From assembly GCF_945859705.1 (NCBI RefSeq), contig NC_079135.1, positions 37,745,679-37,809,678 of the forward strand: DNA of 64,000 nucleotides, read 5' to 3'. The notes below the pieces were generated by a model that was not told where the DNA came from, made no database searches, and saw only the letters and a list, made by a program, of their open reading frames with translations. Positions 24,880 to 37,094 of the stretch are shown piece after piece. Source of the stretch: Episyrphus balteatus (Eukaryota > Arthropoda > Insecta > Diptera > Syrphidae). Each line of letters starts with the position of its first letter. The stretch's first letter is position 1. The translations under genes and the position numbers were made by a program.

Positions 24880-26170
24880 CCCAAAAGTTAACGTCGAAAC
24901 GAAAACGGTAGATAGGGTAGGTGGTGACAGTTATCAGAAAAATAATAAAAAAAATCGCAGCCATATATTTTGGGAGTTATGGGCATTTGAAAAAAATTCG
25001 AAAAAATGGTCACCCTGTGACGGTTTTTCATGTGCCTTGACTACAAATCTTAATTTTTCTCATTTTTTTTCTTTTGTTACGGAACCTTGAATAACCCTGC
25101 TATCAAATGCATTCAAAAATTTTAACTCAGCTGCATCAGTTTTAAAAAAAATATTACTTTTTTACCCAAATTAGTACTAAAAAAATTTACATGACTCTAA
25201 TTCAATGAGCCGTAGTGTAAAAAAAATGCACTACGATGTTTCGGCAAGTTGCCTTAAAAGTTGGTGTGTTCAATTCTCTTTTCAAAATGGTACAACATTG
25301 TTGGGAATATTTCATAAATAACCGAGATACAATTTTTTTTTCTTAAGAAATCCGACTTTTTTTAGGTAATTTTTCCATATTATTTAAGTTTTTGTATTCT
25401 GAAAGGTTCTGAAAGGGTACAAAACTTGAATAATATGGAAAAATTACCTCATAAAAAAGTCGGATTTCTTAAGAAAAAAAAATTTATCTCGGTTATTTAT
25501 GAAATATTCCCAACAATGTTGTACCATTTTGAAAAGAGAATTGAACACACCAACTTTTAAGGCAACTTGCCGAAACATCTTAAGAAATCCGACTTTTTTT
25601 AGGTAATTTTTCCATATTATTTAAGTTTTTGTATTCTGAAAGGTTCTGAAAGGGTACAAAACTTGAATAATATGGAAAAATTACCTCATAAAAAAGTCGG
25701 ATTTCTTAAGAAAAAAAAATTTATCTCGGTTATTTATGAAATATTCCCAACAATGTTATACCATTTTGAAAAGAGAATTGAACACACCAACTTTTGAGGC
25801 AACTTTCCGAAACATCGTAGTGCATTTTTTTTACACTACGGCTCATTGAATTAGAGTCATGTAAAAAATTTTAGTACTAAGTTGGGTAAAAAAGTAATAT
25901 TTTCTTTAAAACTGATGCAGCTGAGTTAAAATTTTTGAATGCATTTGATAGCAGTGTTATTCAAGGTTCCGTAACAAAAGAAAAAAATGAGAAAAATTAA
26001 GATTTGTAGTCACGGCACATGAAAAACTGTCACAGGGTGACCATGTTTTCGAATTTTTTTCAAATGCCCATAACTCCCAAAATATATGGCTGCGATTTTT
26101 TTTATTATTTTTCTGATAACTTTCACCACCTACCCTATCTACCGTTTTCGTTTCGACGTTAACTTTTGGG
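24880..26170. mobile_element. 1.29 kb foldback element with duplicated centre
   Basis: CCCAAAAGTTAACGTCGAAA…TTTCGACGTTAACTTTTGGG. The arms pair over about 450 bp each. The centre is a tandem duplication of a 237-bp palindromic unit (starts 25342 and 25579). A fragment also occurs at 26993-27062. Confidence 0.88.
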
Positions 26171-27409
26171 ACACCCTGTATATTGATTTAAAAATTAAAA
26201 TTAAATGTACAATTTTGACTTTCGGAAATGGTATCATTTATTACTGTAAGTGTTGCCGTTGTTTTTTAATAATTTTTTTTTTAGAAAACTGCCCCTCCCA
26301 CCTAAACGGGGGAAGATAGACCCGCTCCCATAGAAATAAATGTTTGTATTGAACTCCTCTACAAAAACCCATTATCAAATCCTGGCGCCCAACTTATCCT
26401 ACTACGTACCAAAATAACATTTTTGTTCTATGCCTAACAGCCATATTATTCACTAGTTTAAAAAATATATCTGGATGTAAAGAAATTGAAATGTCAAAAA
26501 TAAATCCAAATCCATGATATTCACTATCATACAGAGAAAAAATGGGAAACAGTTGATGTCGAAGTTGGGCAAATGACGAAAAAAATGGAATTTTTGAACT
26601 TTGTCAGTTTATAAATTCTAGGTGGTATAATCAAACCACATATTTTATACATTTTTGAAAAGGTCTGAATGTCTTAACCATAAAGAAATCTAAAATGGGT
26701 AAAAATTGGACGAAGCTAGAATTTTTTCAATGGGTGAAGGTACAAAAAACCGCTTTTTGCCCCTAACTCCCGATTTTGGGGGTGTTATTGAGTTTTTTAA
26801 TAACGTTTCGTAATCAGTGCAACTAGCTCTACAAAACGTGATAGGTCTCCGCCCGCGTTTATTTAAAAACCTTGTTTTAATTTAATAACACAGTGTTATT
26901 ACTTTAAGAGTATTAATTAAGCTTGTTTTATCTTTTAAAAGTCAACACCTAACTACATACTTCTAAAAATACAAATTCTGTACAAAAAAATAAATAATAT
27001 GGAAAAATTACCTATAAAAAAAGTCAGATTTTTTAAGAAAAAATTTTTTATCTCGGTTATGAACTTGTTACCGGTAAAATGGCCATCGGCACAAGGTAGC
27101 CGGTATCCATACACTAACGGTATGTAGGTACTAGCACTACGTAATTCCAGATATTTTATTCTTGAGAAAGTAAGTTATGTCTGACGGCTCTGGAATCATG
27201 CTCTATAGGTATTGGAAAATTTTTTATATATTACAAATTATTTTTTTTTAAACGACTCTTATGATTTTCAAATTTTTTTTTTTTCTAAAAATACAAAACA
27301 AAGTATACAAAACAAAGTATACCATCTGATTACTTGTATGAAATTAGATGATATACTTTGTTTTGTGATAAAAGTAATTTAAAACGGTGTTTCATTAACT
27401 TAAAAGACA

Positions 27410-27652
27410 CACCCCTATGATTGTCAACTATCAATAATTGATAGTTGATAAATACTGAAATTAGGTGTTTTAAAATGTAATTTGGGGAAAAATTGGTCAT
27501 TTTTTGAATGGAATTTTTCAATTACATTTCAAATAATAAATGGTTGTCATCATTCTTTGTTTTAAAATTTTTTTTGCAAATTAGATAATAAGAGATCGAA
27601 ATTTATTTTTTATCAACTATCAATTGAAAGTTGACAATCGTAATAGGGGTGA
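27410..27652. mobile_element. Foldback MITE
   Basis: ACCCCTATGATTGTCAACTA…AGTTGACAATCGTAATAGGG, 240 bp. A smaller hairpin (27307-27365, CAAAGTATACCATCTGAT arms) lies just before it. Confidence 0.7.
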
Positions 27653-28359
27653 CAGATTTTATATATTTTTTACATTGCTGGCGAAATTCCTTTATTAAAT
27701 TTAACTATAACTTTTCCTGATTTTTTGAGACCTACCTACTTTTACCATAAAAGCAAGTACGTGCGACACGGTCGTGCATTTTATTTCTTTTTAATGCAAA
27801 CTGTTTCATAATCTAAGTAAAACACTGGATAGCTGGATTCATGAATCATGATTCACTTTCTTTTTTTTTTTTTATTATAACGAAGGTGCGGGGGAGGGGG
27901 GTTGGGAAGGTGCTATGACTGTATTAATTAATTATTATTTTTTAAACATCGTTACATGTAAGCTTGTTTTTAAATAGTTATATGTATTACAATAAAACCA
28001 GAATGTAGATAGATTTGTTCACCTATTAAAAAAATGAAACTGGAATAATTTCATGAAACCTATTAAAAATGTTTACTTTCATAAGCTTATTATAACGTCT
28101 CAACTTCTGAAGAAAAATAAATAAAACTTTATCTTTTCTTGTTAAACCTTTCCAAGTTCGGAAATTCATTACACTTACCTGTTGTGTGCTGCCGCTCATT
28201 TAAGCTTTAAAGCAGTGATTGCTTAAACTACTTGATGGACTTAGTCAATACAAGTATCCTGATGTTTTCTACTTTCATTTGTTTTTACCTTATATTCATT
28301 CTTCTTATTGAATAAAATATCATTCAAGTATTTTTCTGATTCACAATCCGATACGGCTG

Positions 28360-28860
28360 TATATCATTGCTAAAAATTGCAACATTTTCTTGCAACATTT
28401 TTTTTTCATTTTGCAAAAGTTTCGCACATTTACTATATCCTCCTCCAAACCCTATTGCTATTGAAATATACTATAGAACTGGGTTATATGAAAAAATATT
28501 TTTTTATTGCAATCCATCACAAATATTTATTGCAAATGAAAAAAAAAAATGCATACAAAACCAAACGTTATCTGCATTAAAAAAATGTAATAACAACATA
28601 TATATTTAATTTTTGTTTATTACAATTTTGACTTATTTTGCCTTACATTAGCTTTGATAATACATATCCATTGAAAGGTCAAATTTGTTAGAAATTCGAC
28701 AAATATTATGGAAGAAATTTTAATGCAGACATTTTGTTTTGTATGCAAATAATATTTATACTTTATCACACAAGATCTATTTTAAATTAAAAAAATTATT
28801 TTTAATGCGAACTATTTTTATTTGCAAAAGCCTTTTTTATTTGCAATACAAAATTGATTT
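28360..28860. repeat. TTGCAA/AAATGCA-rich repeat region
   Basis: Repeated ATTGCAAATGAAAAAA, TTTTGCAAAAG and TTTGCAATAC motifs, similar to 29577-29690 and 62840-63030. The small ORFs here are low-complexity. Confidence 0.45.
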
Positions 28861-29576
28861 TAAGGGGTAATAACACCTTGTAAACCACGAAATCGAGTCA
28901 TTTTCATCAGCGTATAAAACAAAGAAGAAATATTATTTTCTTTTGGTGTTTGTTTAGTTTAATTAAGTATATTAATAGATAACAGAATAGGCTAGTGTTA
29001 AATTTTTTAATGATGTGAAATTTTTTAAATGGCGGTGTAGTTCAGGATGATAGTAAAATCCTGTGCTCCCATCGGGCGACCAACTAACTCCTACAGTTTT
29101 TAACCGATTAGGCTGAAATTTTGTGTGGAGCTTAAAAATGCTATTCTCTAGTGAAGTACGTAGGATTTTTTTGAAATATTAAAATTTAACGATTTTATAG
29201 TCTTTTTTTTCAACGAATTTTGTTTTTGGAATGAAATAATTTTTTCAAACTAATGCCATTTCTTCAAAAACTAATATTTCAAAAAAATCCACACAAAATT
29301 TCAGCCCAATCGGTTAAAAACTGTAGGAGTTAGTTGGTCGCCCGATGGGAGCACAGGATTTTACTATCACTATCAACTATCAACTACACCGCCATTTAAA
29401 AAATTTCACATCATTAAAAAACTTAACATTAGCCTATTCTGTTACCTATTAATATACTTAATTAAACTAAACAAACACAAAAAGAAAATAATATTTCTTC
29501 TTTGTTTTATACGCCGATGAAAATGACGCTCGATTTCATGGTTTACAAGGTGTTATTACCCCTTAAATGCAATAAT
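28860..29576. mobile_element. Foldback element
   Basis: AAGGGGTAATAACACCTTGT…ACAAGGTGTTATTACCCCTT. The arms of about 300 bp include CCTGTGCTCCCATCGGGCGA and its complement. It sits within TTGCAA-rich repeat sequence. Confidence 0.85.
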
Positions 29577-29868
29577 GTTTCGATTGGCATTGTATGTACA
29601 AGTTTTTTTTTTTTTTTTTTCATTTGCAACAAACATTTTTTTAATTTCAAATACTTTTTTTATTGATATCTACAACCCTTCTATAGAATAGGGTAAAATT
29701 TGCCTTAATCTGTTAATTATTTTTGAATGTTGCTGCAGATAAAAAAAAAGCACTCAGAATTTCATGAAAAAATTCAATTTCGCATTTAACTTCCCTAAGT
29801 TGCACCGTTTCGTGAATAGCTTTTATGTCTCCACTCAAATTATAAGTAATTTTAAAGATATTCTAGAG

Positions 29869-31127
29869 CAGTGTTGCCGAAAGTACTCCCATAGGAGTAT
29901 TGTGCTACTTTCAGCACCTCCGTACTTCCGTACTCCTCCTTTCACATTCGTACTCCTATTTTTTTAATGACATAAAATATTTTACACTTGTAGTAAAGTG
30001 TAATGTCAGCCTAAATAAATTTAATTTACTTTAAATTTAATGCACTTTTACCTTCAAAGGGAATTTTTACTAGGTGTTTAGCTCTTGAACAGGTTGTGGC
30101 AAGAACGCTAAAACAGTGGCCTGCATTATTACATTATTTTTTGGAGAATTCTTTTGAATCTTCTTACAACAATCTAGATCTTGTTCACAAGATTCAAGAA
30201 GAACTAAATGATAATACAAAATTGTATTTATTATTTCTGTCCTATGTTCTCCAGTTGACTAAGCAGCTAAACTTAGAATTTCAATCTCAGTCCGTCCGGA
30301 TTCATAAATTTTTGCCTTACGTAAAAACGTTCTATAAAACTATTTTACAAAATTTTATCAAATCGGATGTGTTAAGCGACGAGTTTCTCTCTAATCCGAA
30401 TTTTTCTGACATTTATTTAAAAAATATTAACTCTGTATACGTTGGGGCTAAAGCTGAACTTTTTATTAAAACAAACAAAATTGAAATAAATGAAATAATT
30501 GAGTTTAAAGGTGTTTGCCGAGAATATTATAAGACCCTGTGTGCTCAAATTTCACAGCGAATCGATTTTGATGACGAAATTCTGAAACATATTCAAGGCA
30601 TTGACCCTTTATATTTAGCAACTTCCCAACTCTATCATCAAAGATAAAAAACGAAACAGATTGGAAGTAAATATAATAAATGCAATTATGAGTTGCAAGG
30701 AATTGTTAAATAGAGTTGATTGCCACAAATGGAATCCTTCAAAACAACTTTTAAAAGCGTATACAAAATAATATTTGTTTTTTTCTTATATCATTTTATA
30801 CTTAGGTACCATATAATCAAAATACCTTGATTTTTGCAAAACCACTTCTATTTAATGTATTTAATACATATATTTTTATTCTAAAAAAATAATATTACTA
30901 TAAATTAAGCTATCTACCATAAGACAGATATTTTATTACTTTTGTTATTTGAATTAATAATTTATTTATTTATGTTTTGTTTTTTATGTTTAACTTAATA
31001 TATTTTATTAAAAATAAAACTAAACAAAATTTCAAGACAAAAAAATGGCTGTACTCTTATTTTGTTCAAAATACTCCCCTTTCTTTTCTGCCGTACTACC
31101 ATCTAATATTTCTCTCCGGCAACACTG
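29869..31127 (+). mobile_element. Deleted hAT transposon with 8-bp target duplication
   Basis: The ends are CAGTGTTGCCG and CGGCAACACTG, flanked by the direct repeat TTCTAGAG (29861-29868 and 31128-31135). An 8-bp duplication and CAG…CTG ends are diagnostic of hAT elements. GTACTCC-type motifs recur near both ends (29881-29950 and 31035-31105), like subterminal transposase-binding repeats. It carries the transposase fragment at 30060-30647. Confidence 0.9.
30060..30647 (+). pseudogene. hAT-type transposase fragment
   Basis: An open stretch of roughly 196 codons without a proper start contains LALEQVVARTLKQWPALLHY, YLLFLSYVLQLTKQLNLEFQ and SVRIHKFLPYVKTFYKTILQ. These match the middle region of hAT-family transposases of the ZMYM/SCAND3-like type. 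It has no N-terminal zinc finger and stops before the C-terminal dimerisation region. It sits inside an element with terminal repeats and an 8-bp target duplication (29869-31127), so it is a deleted, non-autonomous copy. Confidence 0.8.
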
Positions 31128-31304
31128 TTCTAGAGTAAATATAAACATCCATTTTTATTCAAAAAGAGAGAAACCCATACAAAGTTAGATTTTTAATTAG
31201 TTTTTGTTTATGTAGCTGTTTAATCTACCATTGATGTCACAAAAATTGGTGCTCGGAGATGGCTCCTCCCCTTTCAACTTAAATTCTTATTGGACAAAGT
31301 AGTA

Positions 31305-31845
31305 CAGTGCATTTATATTTTGAACCAGCAGTTTGTACCACCCCCAATTTTTTTTAATCATTCCATAGAGAATTGACTAAATATCATAATCCTAATTTTT
31401 TTACCTAGGATGAACAGAAGTCGAGATTTAAATAAAAAATAAAATCTAAAATGGCGGCCAAAAGGTGGATTTCACGAGTGCGAAAAAACAGGGTTATGAT
31501 ATTCAGCCAATTGTCTGTGGAATGAGCAAAAAAAATATGAGGGTGTTACAAACTGCTGGGTCACCGATATATGAACATCATAGCTGTGTTTTGTTGGTAA
31601 CTCAGTACTTAGCTCAGTAAAATTTTGCACGGGAAACAACAACAAATGATTGATAAGGATAAATAAGTTTTTTATTTGTTGGTTTACAGACAAATTTTTT
31701 TTTCTAAACTTATACATTTTTGACCCTTCAACAATAAGGATTATTAATAAATAAATAAAAGCAATCAATTGTTGTTGTTTACAGTATAAAATGTTTACTC
31801 AGTAAAATATTGGGTACCAATAAAACTCGGCTTATAAATACACTG
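31305..31845. mobile_element. pogo/Tc1-type MITE
   Basis: CAGTGCATTTATA…TATAAATACACTG flanked by TA (31303-31304, 31846-31847). 541 bp, non-coding. Confidence 0.6.
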
Positions 31846-32076
31846 TACTGTAATTTACCAACGTAAATTTCAAAGGCCAAAATCAAATTTGTTAGTAGTT
31901 GTTAAATTAATTAATCTGTTGTATGTGCACAAATTAAGCTTTGCTTCATCCTTATTTTTTTTGTTTGCATAAATTGAGGGTAATGCATCAAAAGGGGTGC
32001 AGGTCCATATTTTCAGCCTAGACAGAATGTGCAAATAAAGATATTTTTATTTACAAAACTTTAAGATTATGTTTTA

Positions 32077-32358
32077 GAGCCCCCGCACACTACAAACTTT
32101 CTATCGGCCGATAGTTTAGTCGGTCTCTTCTCTTAATCAGAATAAAAATATATGAGAGTGCGCACACTACAAAGATTAAGTATCGGCCGATCAAAAAGTT
32201 TGTTTGATCGAAAAAAAAGTTTGTTTTGCTACACAATTGCCTTCAAACTAAAATGTTTCCTAGCGACCCGACTGTTTAGTCGGCTGCCTGTGCGCACACT
32301 AGGAGCCCAACCCGACTAAACTATCGGCCGATAGAAAGTCTGTAGTGTGCGGGGGCTC
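32077..32358. mobile_element. MITE with TTA target duplication
   Basis: GAGCCCCCGCACACTACA…TGTAGTGTGCGGGGGCTC flanked by TTA (32074-32076, 32359-32361). The arms contain TCGGCCGATAG as in 3.2-4.0 kb. Confidence 0.85.
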
Positions 32359-33885
32359 TTAGTTATCATTCCAAGTTTTAACCTTCTTCGCTTTTTTGAC
32401 TTTATTTCACATTTGGATTTTGCATCTAATTCCTACAATAAAACAATGCAAGGAGTGTTTTACTAAGCGTTCTCCTTGTAATATAGGAGGTCAACTGAAA
32501 CTAGGTCGAATTCCAGAGTGTTCTTGTTTTAGAGTTTCTTTTTGATCTGGTAAATATTTTCCTGGTTTTTTAATAGTCTTAATCATAAGGAAAGTTTTCT
32601 TACAGAGTTTATTGTGTCCCAAAGGTTCATTTTGTATCAGGATTTTTTTAATTTCGAGTGACTTAATTTAACCTAACCCTGCCATAACTTATCTCCGAGG
32701 TTATGGCAAAAATTTCGAATTTTTAAGCAAAGCTTTTGCTATATTTTAATTAAAAAAAGACATTTTTCCTAATAGTCCTGCCAGAAAAAAATCAATCCTT
32801 GATCTACAAAAGATAAAGTACAAATTTTCTCTTCTGTATGTAGCTTTGGTTTTTAACTTTATAAAAGCTGTAATTTTATAACCTCGTTTTTTTTAAATGT
32901 AATTATGAGAAGATCTACCACTGTGGGGGTTAATAATGTTACCTAGTTTTGGATTTATAACCAAAGTAAATGGGTTAGGAGTTAATTATGACATCTTTTC
33001 ATTTTCAGTCTCAAAGGGAATCCCACACTCGAAGGAACTCCAAAGCGGCGACGCGGAACTACCTGCCAACTAACCCCTATAGTGCCGGGCCACAAATATT
33101 CAAAAAATTATTTGTCTGTGCAGATCTTAAACCAGATTGAATTAATTTGCCATAAAAAAAAGGGATTTCAGACGAGAGAATGTATAGAGTCGTCACAGAT
33201 TTTACTTTGGATAGTAACTCAATTACCACAATGTCAAAGCTAGTTAATTCCTTCCTGATTTGTAGGACTGTCTATTTTTAAAACGCACCTAAACTGTCGT
33301 GTTGAATGCAGTTTAAAAATAGATTTCACATCCACGCAGTTCCGTCGCAGACCAGTGGTTATTTCGAGTGCGGTCTTACCTTAAGTCACGATATACTTAA
33401 GTCGTTTATGATATGGTAAAAGGTTTTCCTATCAAGTTGTGTTCAAAACATAAACACATGCCAATTAAAATACTTTTTGAACTTCTGAATATGTTATTTA
33501 CATACACAAGTTCGGGTACAAAAAGAGTATAAGTAAACATTTCCCTGCTCTCTAAGCTACTTGAATTTTGTGTCTTCATTTTTGTTATTGAAGTCTCTTC
33601 CAGTTATCAAATTGGATAATCTTACATTCGAGTACAGGTACAAGGAGACGGATCGACTTACCTGAATCTCCTGTTACGCGGTTTAAACTTTCTCATATAA
33701 TTTTTTTCTAATTTTATTTTTGTGTTGACATTGAATTATCATATATCGACCGACCCATGCGTTAAATTATTTCAACTCCATACCATATACCTATCATCGG
33801 ACATTATCGGCAATAGGAAGCATGATCTCGCCTCAACTTATTAAAATTAAATAATACTTATATTAAAACTTAGTCACATAGATAC

Positions 33886-34028
33886 CTGAAAGCAATAAAC
33901 GCGTCTCCATTTTCACCACCGACAATATGAACTCCACCGTCGGGTATAGCTAGTCCTCTGAAGAAACCTCGAATGTCCAAGGCATTTGCCGACCATGGCA
34001 AGTTTTGCAATCGAATAATAACGCTCAT
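33886..34028 (-). CDS. RBM12/SWAN-family RNA-binding protein, exon 1
   Basis: This exon encodes the first 47 residues plus two bases of codon 48, beginning MSVIIRLQNLPWSANALDIR and running through GVHIVGGENG to AFIAF. This is the first half of an RRM, with the RNP2-like IRLQNLPW strand. The ATG at 34028 lies in a strong insect start context (CAAAATG). The exon ends at 33886 with CAG|GTATCT, a good donor, in a phase that matches the exon at 12222. The leader upstream (34029-34190) is richer in C and G than the surroundings and probably contains the 5' UTR. A TTTTGTAG|G acceptor-like site near 34180 allows a further non-coding exon, which I cannot confirm. Confidence 0.9.
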
Positions 34029-34199
34029 TTTGTGTTATTTTATATTTTATTTGCAAATAACATTAAACACGAATAGAGTTGAAGTTTTTTGAGTCCCGCC
34101 GACGATGTGGTTGTTCGGTCGCTGGACGCTGGATAAGTTTAAAGAGATCAACTGGGAGAAAGATAAGTATTCTCCTACAAAACGAAAGGAAAAGAAAAA

Positions 34200-34990
34200 A
34201 TTGACAAACGACAAAATTTTTAATTAATTTGACTTAAAATGCCTACAAGAAAATTGTTTTTTTTTTTTTTTTTGGACTTAAGAGTGAACACAACTCAATC
34301 AAAGTAAAATTTTAAATCAGGAAAATTAGCTTAATATTTATCATACATGAGCAGTGTCTAGATAATGGAACCAGAAGAAGTTATGAATTATTTATACTTA
34401 TTTTATTAAAATCGGGAAAGACTTGTCTCATCTTATTAAGACGTTTCAAAACAAGATGTAAGTTGTTAAAAATGAGAGGTATTTCATCTTTTCGATAGCC
34501 TTAAAATTGGCCACGGTTGATACCTTAAGTCGCATTCATACCAATAAAAATTTGCGTTTTGCGCCTAACACCTGAGGAAAGACTTTTCAAAAGGGGATAA
34601 AAACACTTTGTCTTTTCTCAGAAAACTGAAAAAAAAAACTAAAAGCAAAATTGTAATTTTTCATATGCTTTTTGATAATAGAATAGTAACAAGATTGATA
34701 TTGGAATCGATAGATATTATATGTAAATATGTAAATACATACATGAAAGTCATACATACAAACAAAAAATGTAAAAAATCTGCAGCTGGACGTATGGACG
34801 TTTGAAATATAAAACCGTGAAATTCGATGTTTGAGAAATAGTTCACCAAAAAACAACATAAAATGTATTTGAAATAATTTGTATGTTATTGGAGAGCAAA
34901 AATAAGAAAGCTTGACACGTCGTTTCTGCCGATTTTTTTTATTTAACTTAGTTTGTTGGCTTCTGTATTTTTTAAATACAAAATATCAAA
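34200..34990. other. Intergenic stretch upstream of the RBM12-like gene
   Basis: AT-rich. Overlapping ORFs on both strands around 34587-34859 are low-complexity and not convincing. No feature seen. Confidence 0.5.
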
Positions 34991-34993
34991 ATA

Positions 34994-35282
34994 CAGTCGA
35001 CTCCCTCTAAGTCGAACTTTCACGGGACTCGAAAATCGGTTCGAGTTAGAGGGATTTATTTAAAAAATTTTCTTCAAAATTGTTCATCAAAAATGGTGAA
35101 AAAGTTCGACTTAGGCCCAATTTATTCACTCTCCATTATTTTTAAAGGCTCCATTAAAAATTATAAAACTGTCAAATCGCATACAAATTTTAAAATTTCC
35201 CTTTTTTAATGGCGACTTTAAATTTAATGGAGTGTGAATAAATTGGACCTTAGAGGAAATTAGACTTAGAGGGAGTCGACTG
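34994..35282. mobile_element. pogo-type MITE with nested MITE
   Basis: CAGTCGACTCCCTCTAAGTC…CTTAGAGGGAGTCGACTG flanked by TA (34992-34993, 35283-35284). CAGT ends plus TA fit pogo/Tigger derivatives. Confidence 0.82.
35114..35249. mobile_element. MITE with TTA target duplication nested in the pogo-type MITE
   Basis: GGCCCAATTTATTCACTC…GAGTGTGAATAAATTGGACC flanked by TTA (35111-35113, 35250-35252). Removing it restores TTCGACTTAGAGG of the host MITE. Confidence 0.8.
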
Positions 35283-35328
35283 TATTTTTCTCATGACCCA
35301 ATATGTTTTGTAGAGCATATTGAATATA

Positions 35329-36942
35329 CAGTTGTGTTCAACATAATAGTAGTGCCTGCAACAAAATAACATTTGTTATATTTACGGTGCTTCTATGGTT
35401 AAAAATTTAATTTCTTTGATGTCAAAGTTTGTAGCGGTCAATTACTAATAAATGTATCGTAATTTTAAAATGAAAAAGAAGGTGCCAATTCATTTTTCAT
35501 TGATTTTTGGTTGTTCTTTCGAATTTGACCTGTTCAAAATAATAGTAGTTAAAGTTATTTTTTAAGAATTTAAAAGCGGTTTATAACTTAGAATATTTAT
35601 TTTTGCTTTAAAAGTAAGTACTCATATAATTTGAATAATTTTTCAACAAAAAACGATTTGTTTCGGTTTTAATCTATTTAAAGTTCGAAGAGCAAAACAC
35701 TGCAGTTCGGATAACAGAAACTTATACGAAAGCTGTTTCAAGAAGGGAAAACCTACTTGGAAATTCAAGTTTATATTAGGATGCTCCCCTACAATGGTAG
35801 CCAATGCAATAAAGTCAACGAAAGACCCGAAACGCGCGGTAGAAAAAGAAAAAAGCCCGCCGTAGATGACAGGCGTATTGTCCAGACGAGCAAAGTTGAG
35901 CCTTCTGCATCGTTGTTTCACATCCAGAAGGCTTTAAGCCTGGATTGCAGTGCAGTGAACATTCGGAGGCGAATGTTAGACACTAATATGTACGCTTGAA
36001 GCCCACGAAAAGTTCAGCGAAACATGTTAAAAAGCGTATCCAGTTTGTAAAAGACCACATAAACTGGCCAGCAAAGTAATGGCGTAACATATTGTTTACT
36101 GATGAGAGCATATTTGTCCCCTTTGGTGGTACTGGATCTCCACAATATGTCCGACGTCCACCCAATACGGAATATGTTCCAAAGTATACGACGGAAACAT
36201 TTAAACATGTAGGGTCGAAAATTTAAGTATTTTAACATATTTCTTTGTTAACAGCGGAACTTTTCGTGGACTTCAAGCGTACAAATTAGTGTCTAACATT
36301 CGCCTCCATATGTTCACTGCACTGCAATCCAGGCTTAAAGCCTTCTGGATGTGAAACAACGTTCAGAAGGCTCAACTTTGCTCGTCTGGACAATACGCCT
36401 GTCATCTACGGCGGTCTTTTTTCTTTTTCTACCGCGCGTTTCGGGTCTTTCGTTGACTTTATTGCATTGGCTACCATTGTAGGGGAGCATCCTAATATAA
36501 ACTTGAATTTCCAAGTAGGTTTTCCCTTCTTGAAACAGCTTTCGTATAAGTTTCTGTTATCCGAACTGCAGTGTTTTGCTCTTCGAACTTTAAATAGATT
36601 AAAACCGAAACAAATCGTTTTTTGTTGAAAAATTATTCAAATTATATGAGTACTTACTTTTAAAGCAAAAATAAATATTCTAAGTTATAAACCGCTTTTA
36701 AATTCTTAAAAAATAACTTTAACTACTATTATTTTGAACAGGTCAAATTCGAAAGAACAACCAAAAATCAATGAAAAATGAATTGGCACCTTCTTTTTCA
36801 TTTTAAAATTACGATACATTTATTAGTAATTGACCGTTACAAACTTTGACATCAAAGAAATTAAATTTTTAACCATAGAAGCACCGTAAATATAACAAAT
36901 GTTATTTTGTTGCAGGCACTACTATTATTTTGAACACAGCTG
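35329..36942 (+). mobile_element. Tc1-like element with two identical 5' halves facing each other
   Basis: The ends CAGTTGTGTTCA and TGAACACAGCTG are flanked by TA. The first ~680 bp (35329-36010) reappears as the reverse complement at the right (about 36255-36942), so both ends are the same transposon end. The centre (36011-36250) continues the transposase only from the left arm. This is not an ordinary Tc1 copy with short terminal repeats. Confidence 0.85.
35680..36236 (+). pseudogene. Tc1-family transposase remnant
   Basis: It starts with a helix-turn-helix region, SSDNRNLYESCFKKGKTYLE, then RPETRGRKRKK (the GRPR-like hook) and IVQTSKVEPSASLFHIQKAL. After a frameshift and stop codons comes RNILFTDESIFVPFGGTGSP with the first catalytic Asp, then QYVRRPPNTEYVPKY. 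The rest of the DDE domain is missing because the element turns into an inverted copy of its own 5' half. Inactive. Confidence 0.8.
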
Positions 36943-37094
36943 TATGTATGTATGTATGAATACTGCAAACTTTGTTTTTTCAATATACTTAAAAAATCTG
37001 GATTTGGGGACATTGCAAATAATCTAGCTACTCTACAATATCTGTCGATTCCAATATCAATCTTGTTTCTATTACTTAAAGGGGTTATATCTAG

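Larger units (their letters stand above)
12223..33885 (-). other. 21.7 kb first intron of the RBM12-like gene
   Basis: This intron is inferred from the matching donor (33885) and acceptor (12223) that reunite RRM1. It has no long host ORF. It holds many foldback and MITE insertions, a hAT relic, a Tc1-like relic and diverged tandem repeats, listed separately. Stretches of it with no entry of their own (for example 18546-20590, 23079-23818, 26171-27300 and 32362-33885) are AT-rich DNA with poly-A/T runs in which I see no gene. Confidence 0.85.
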
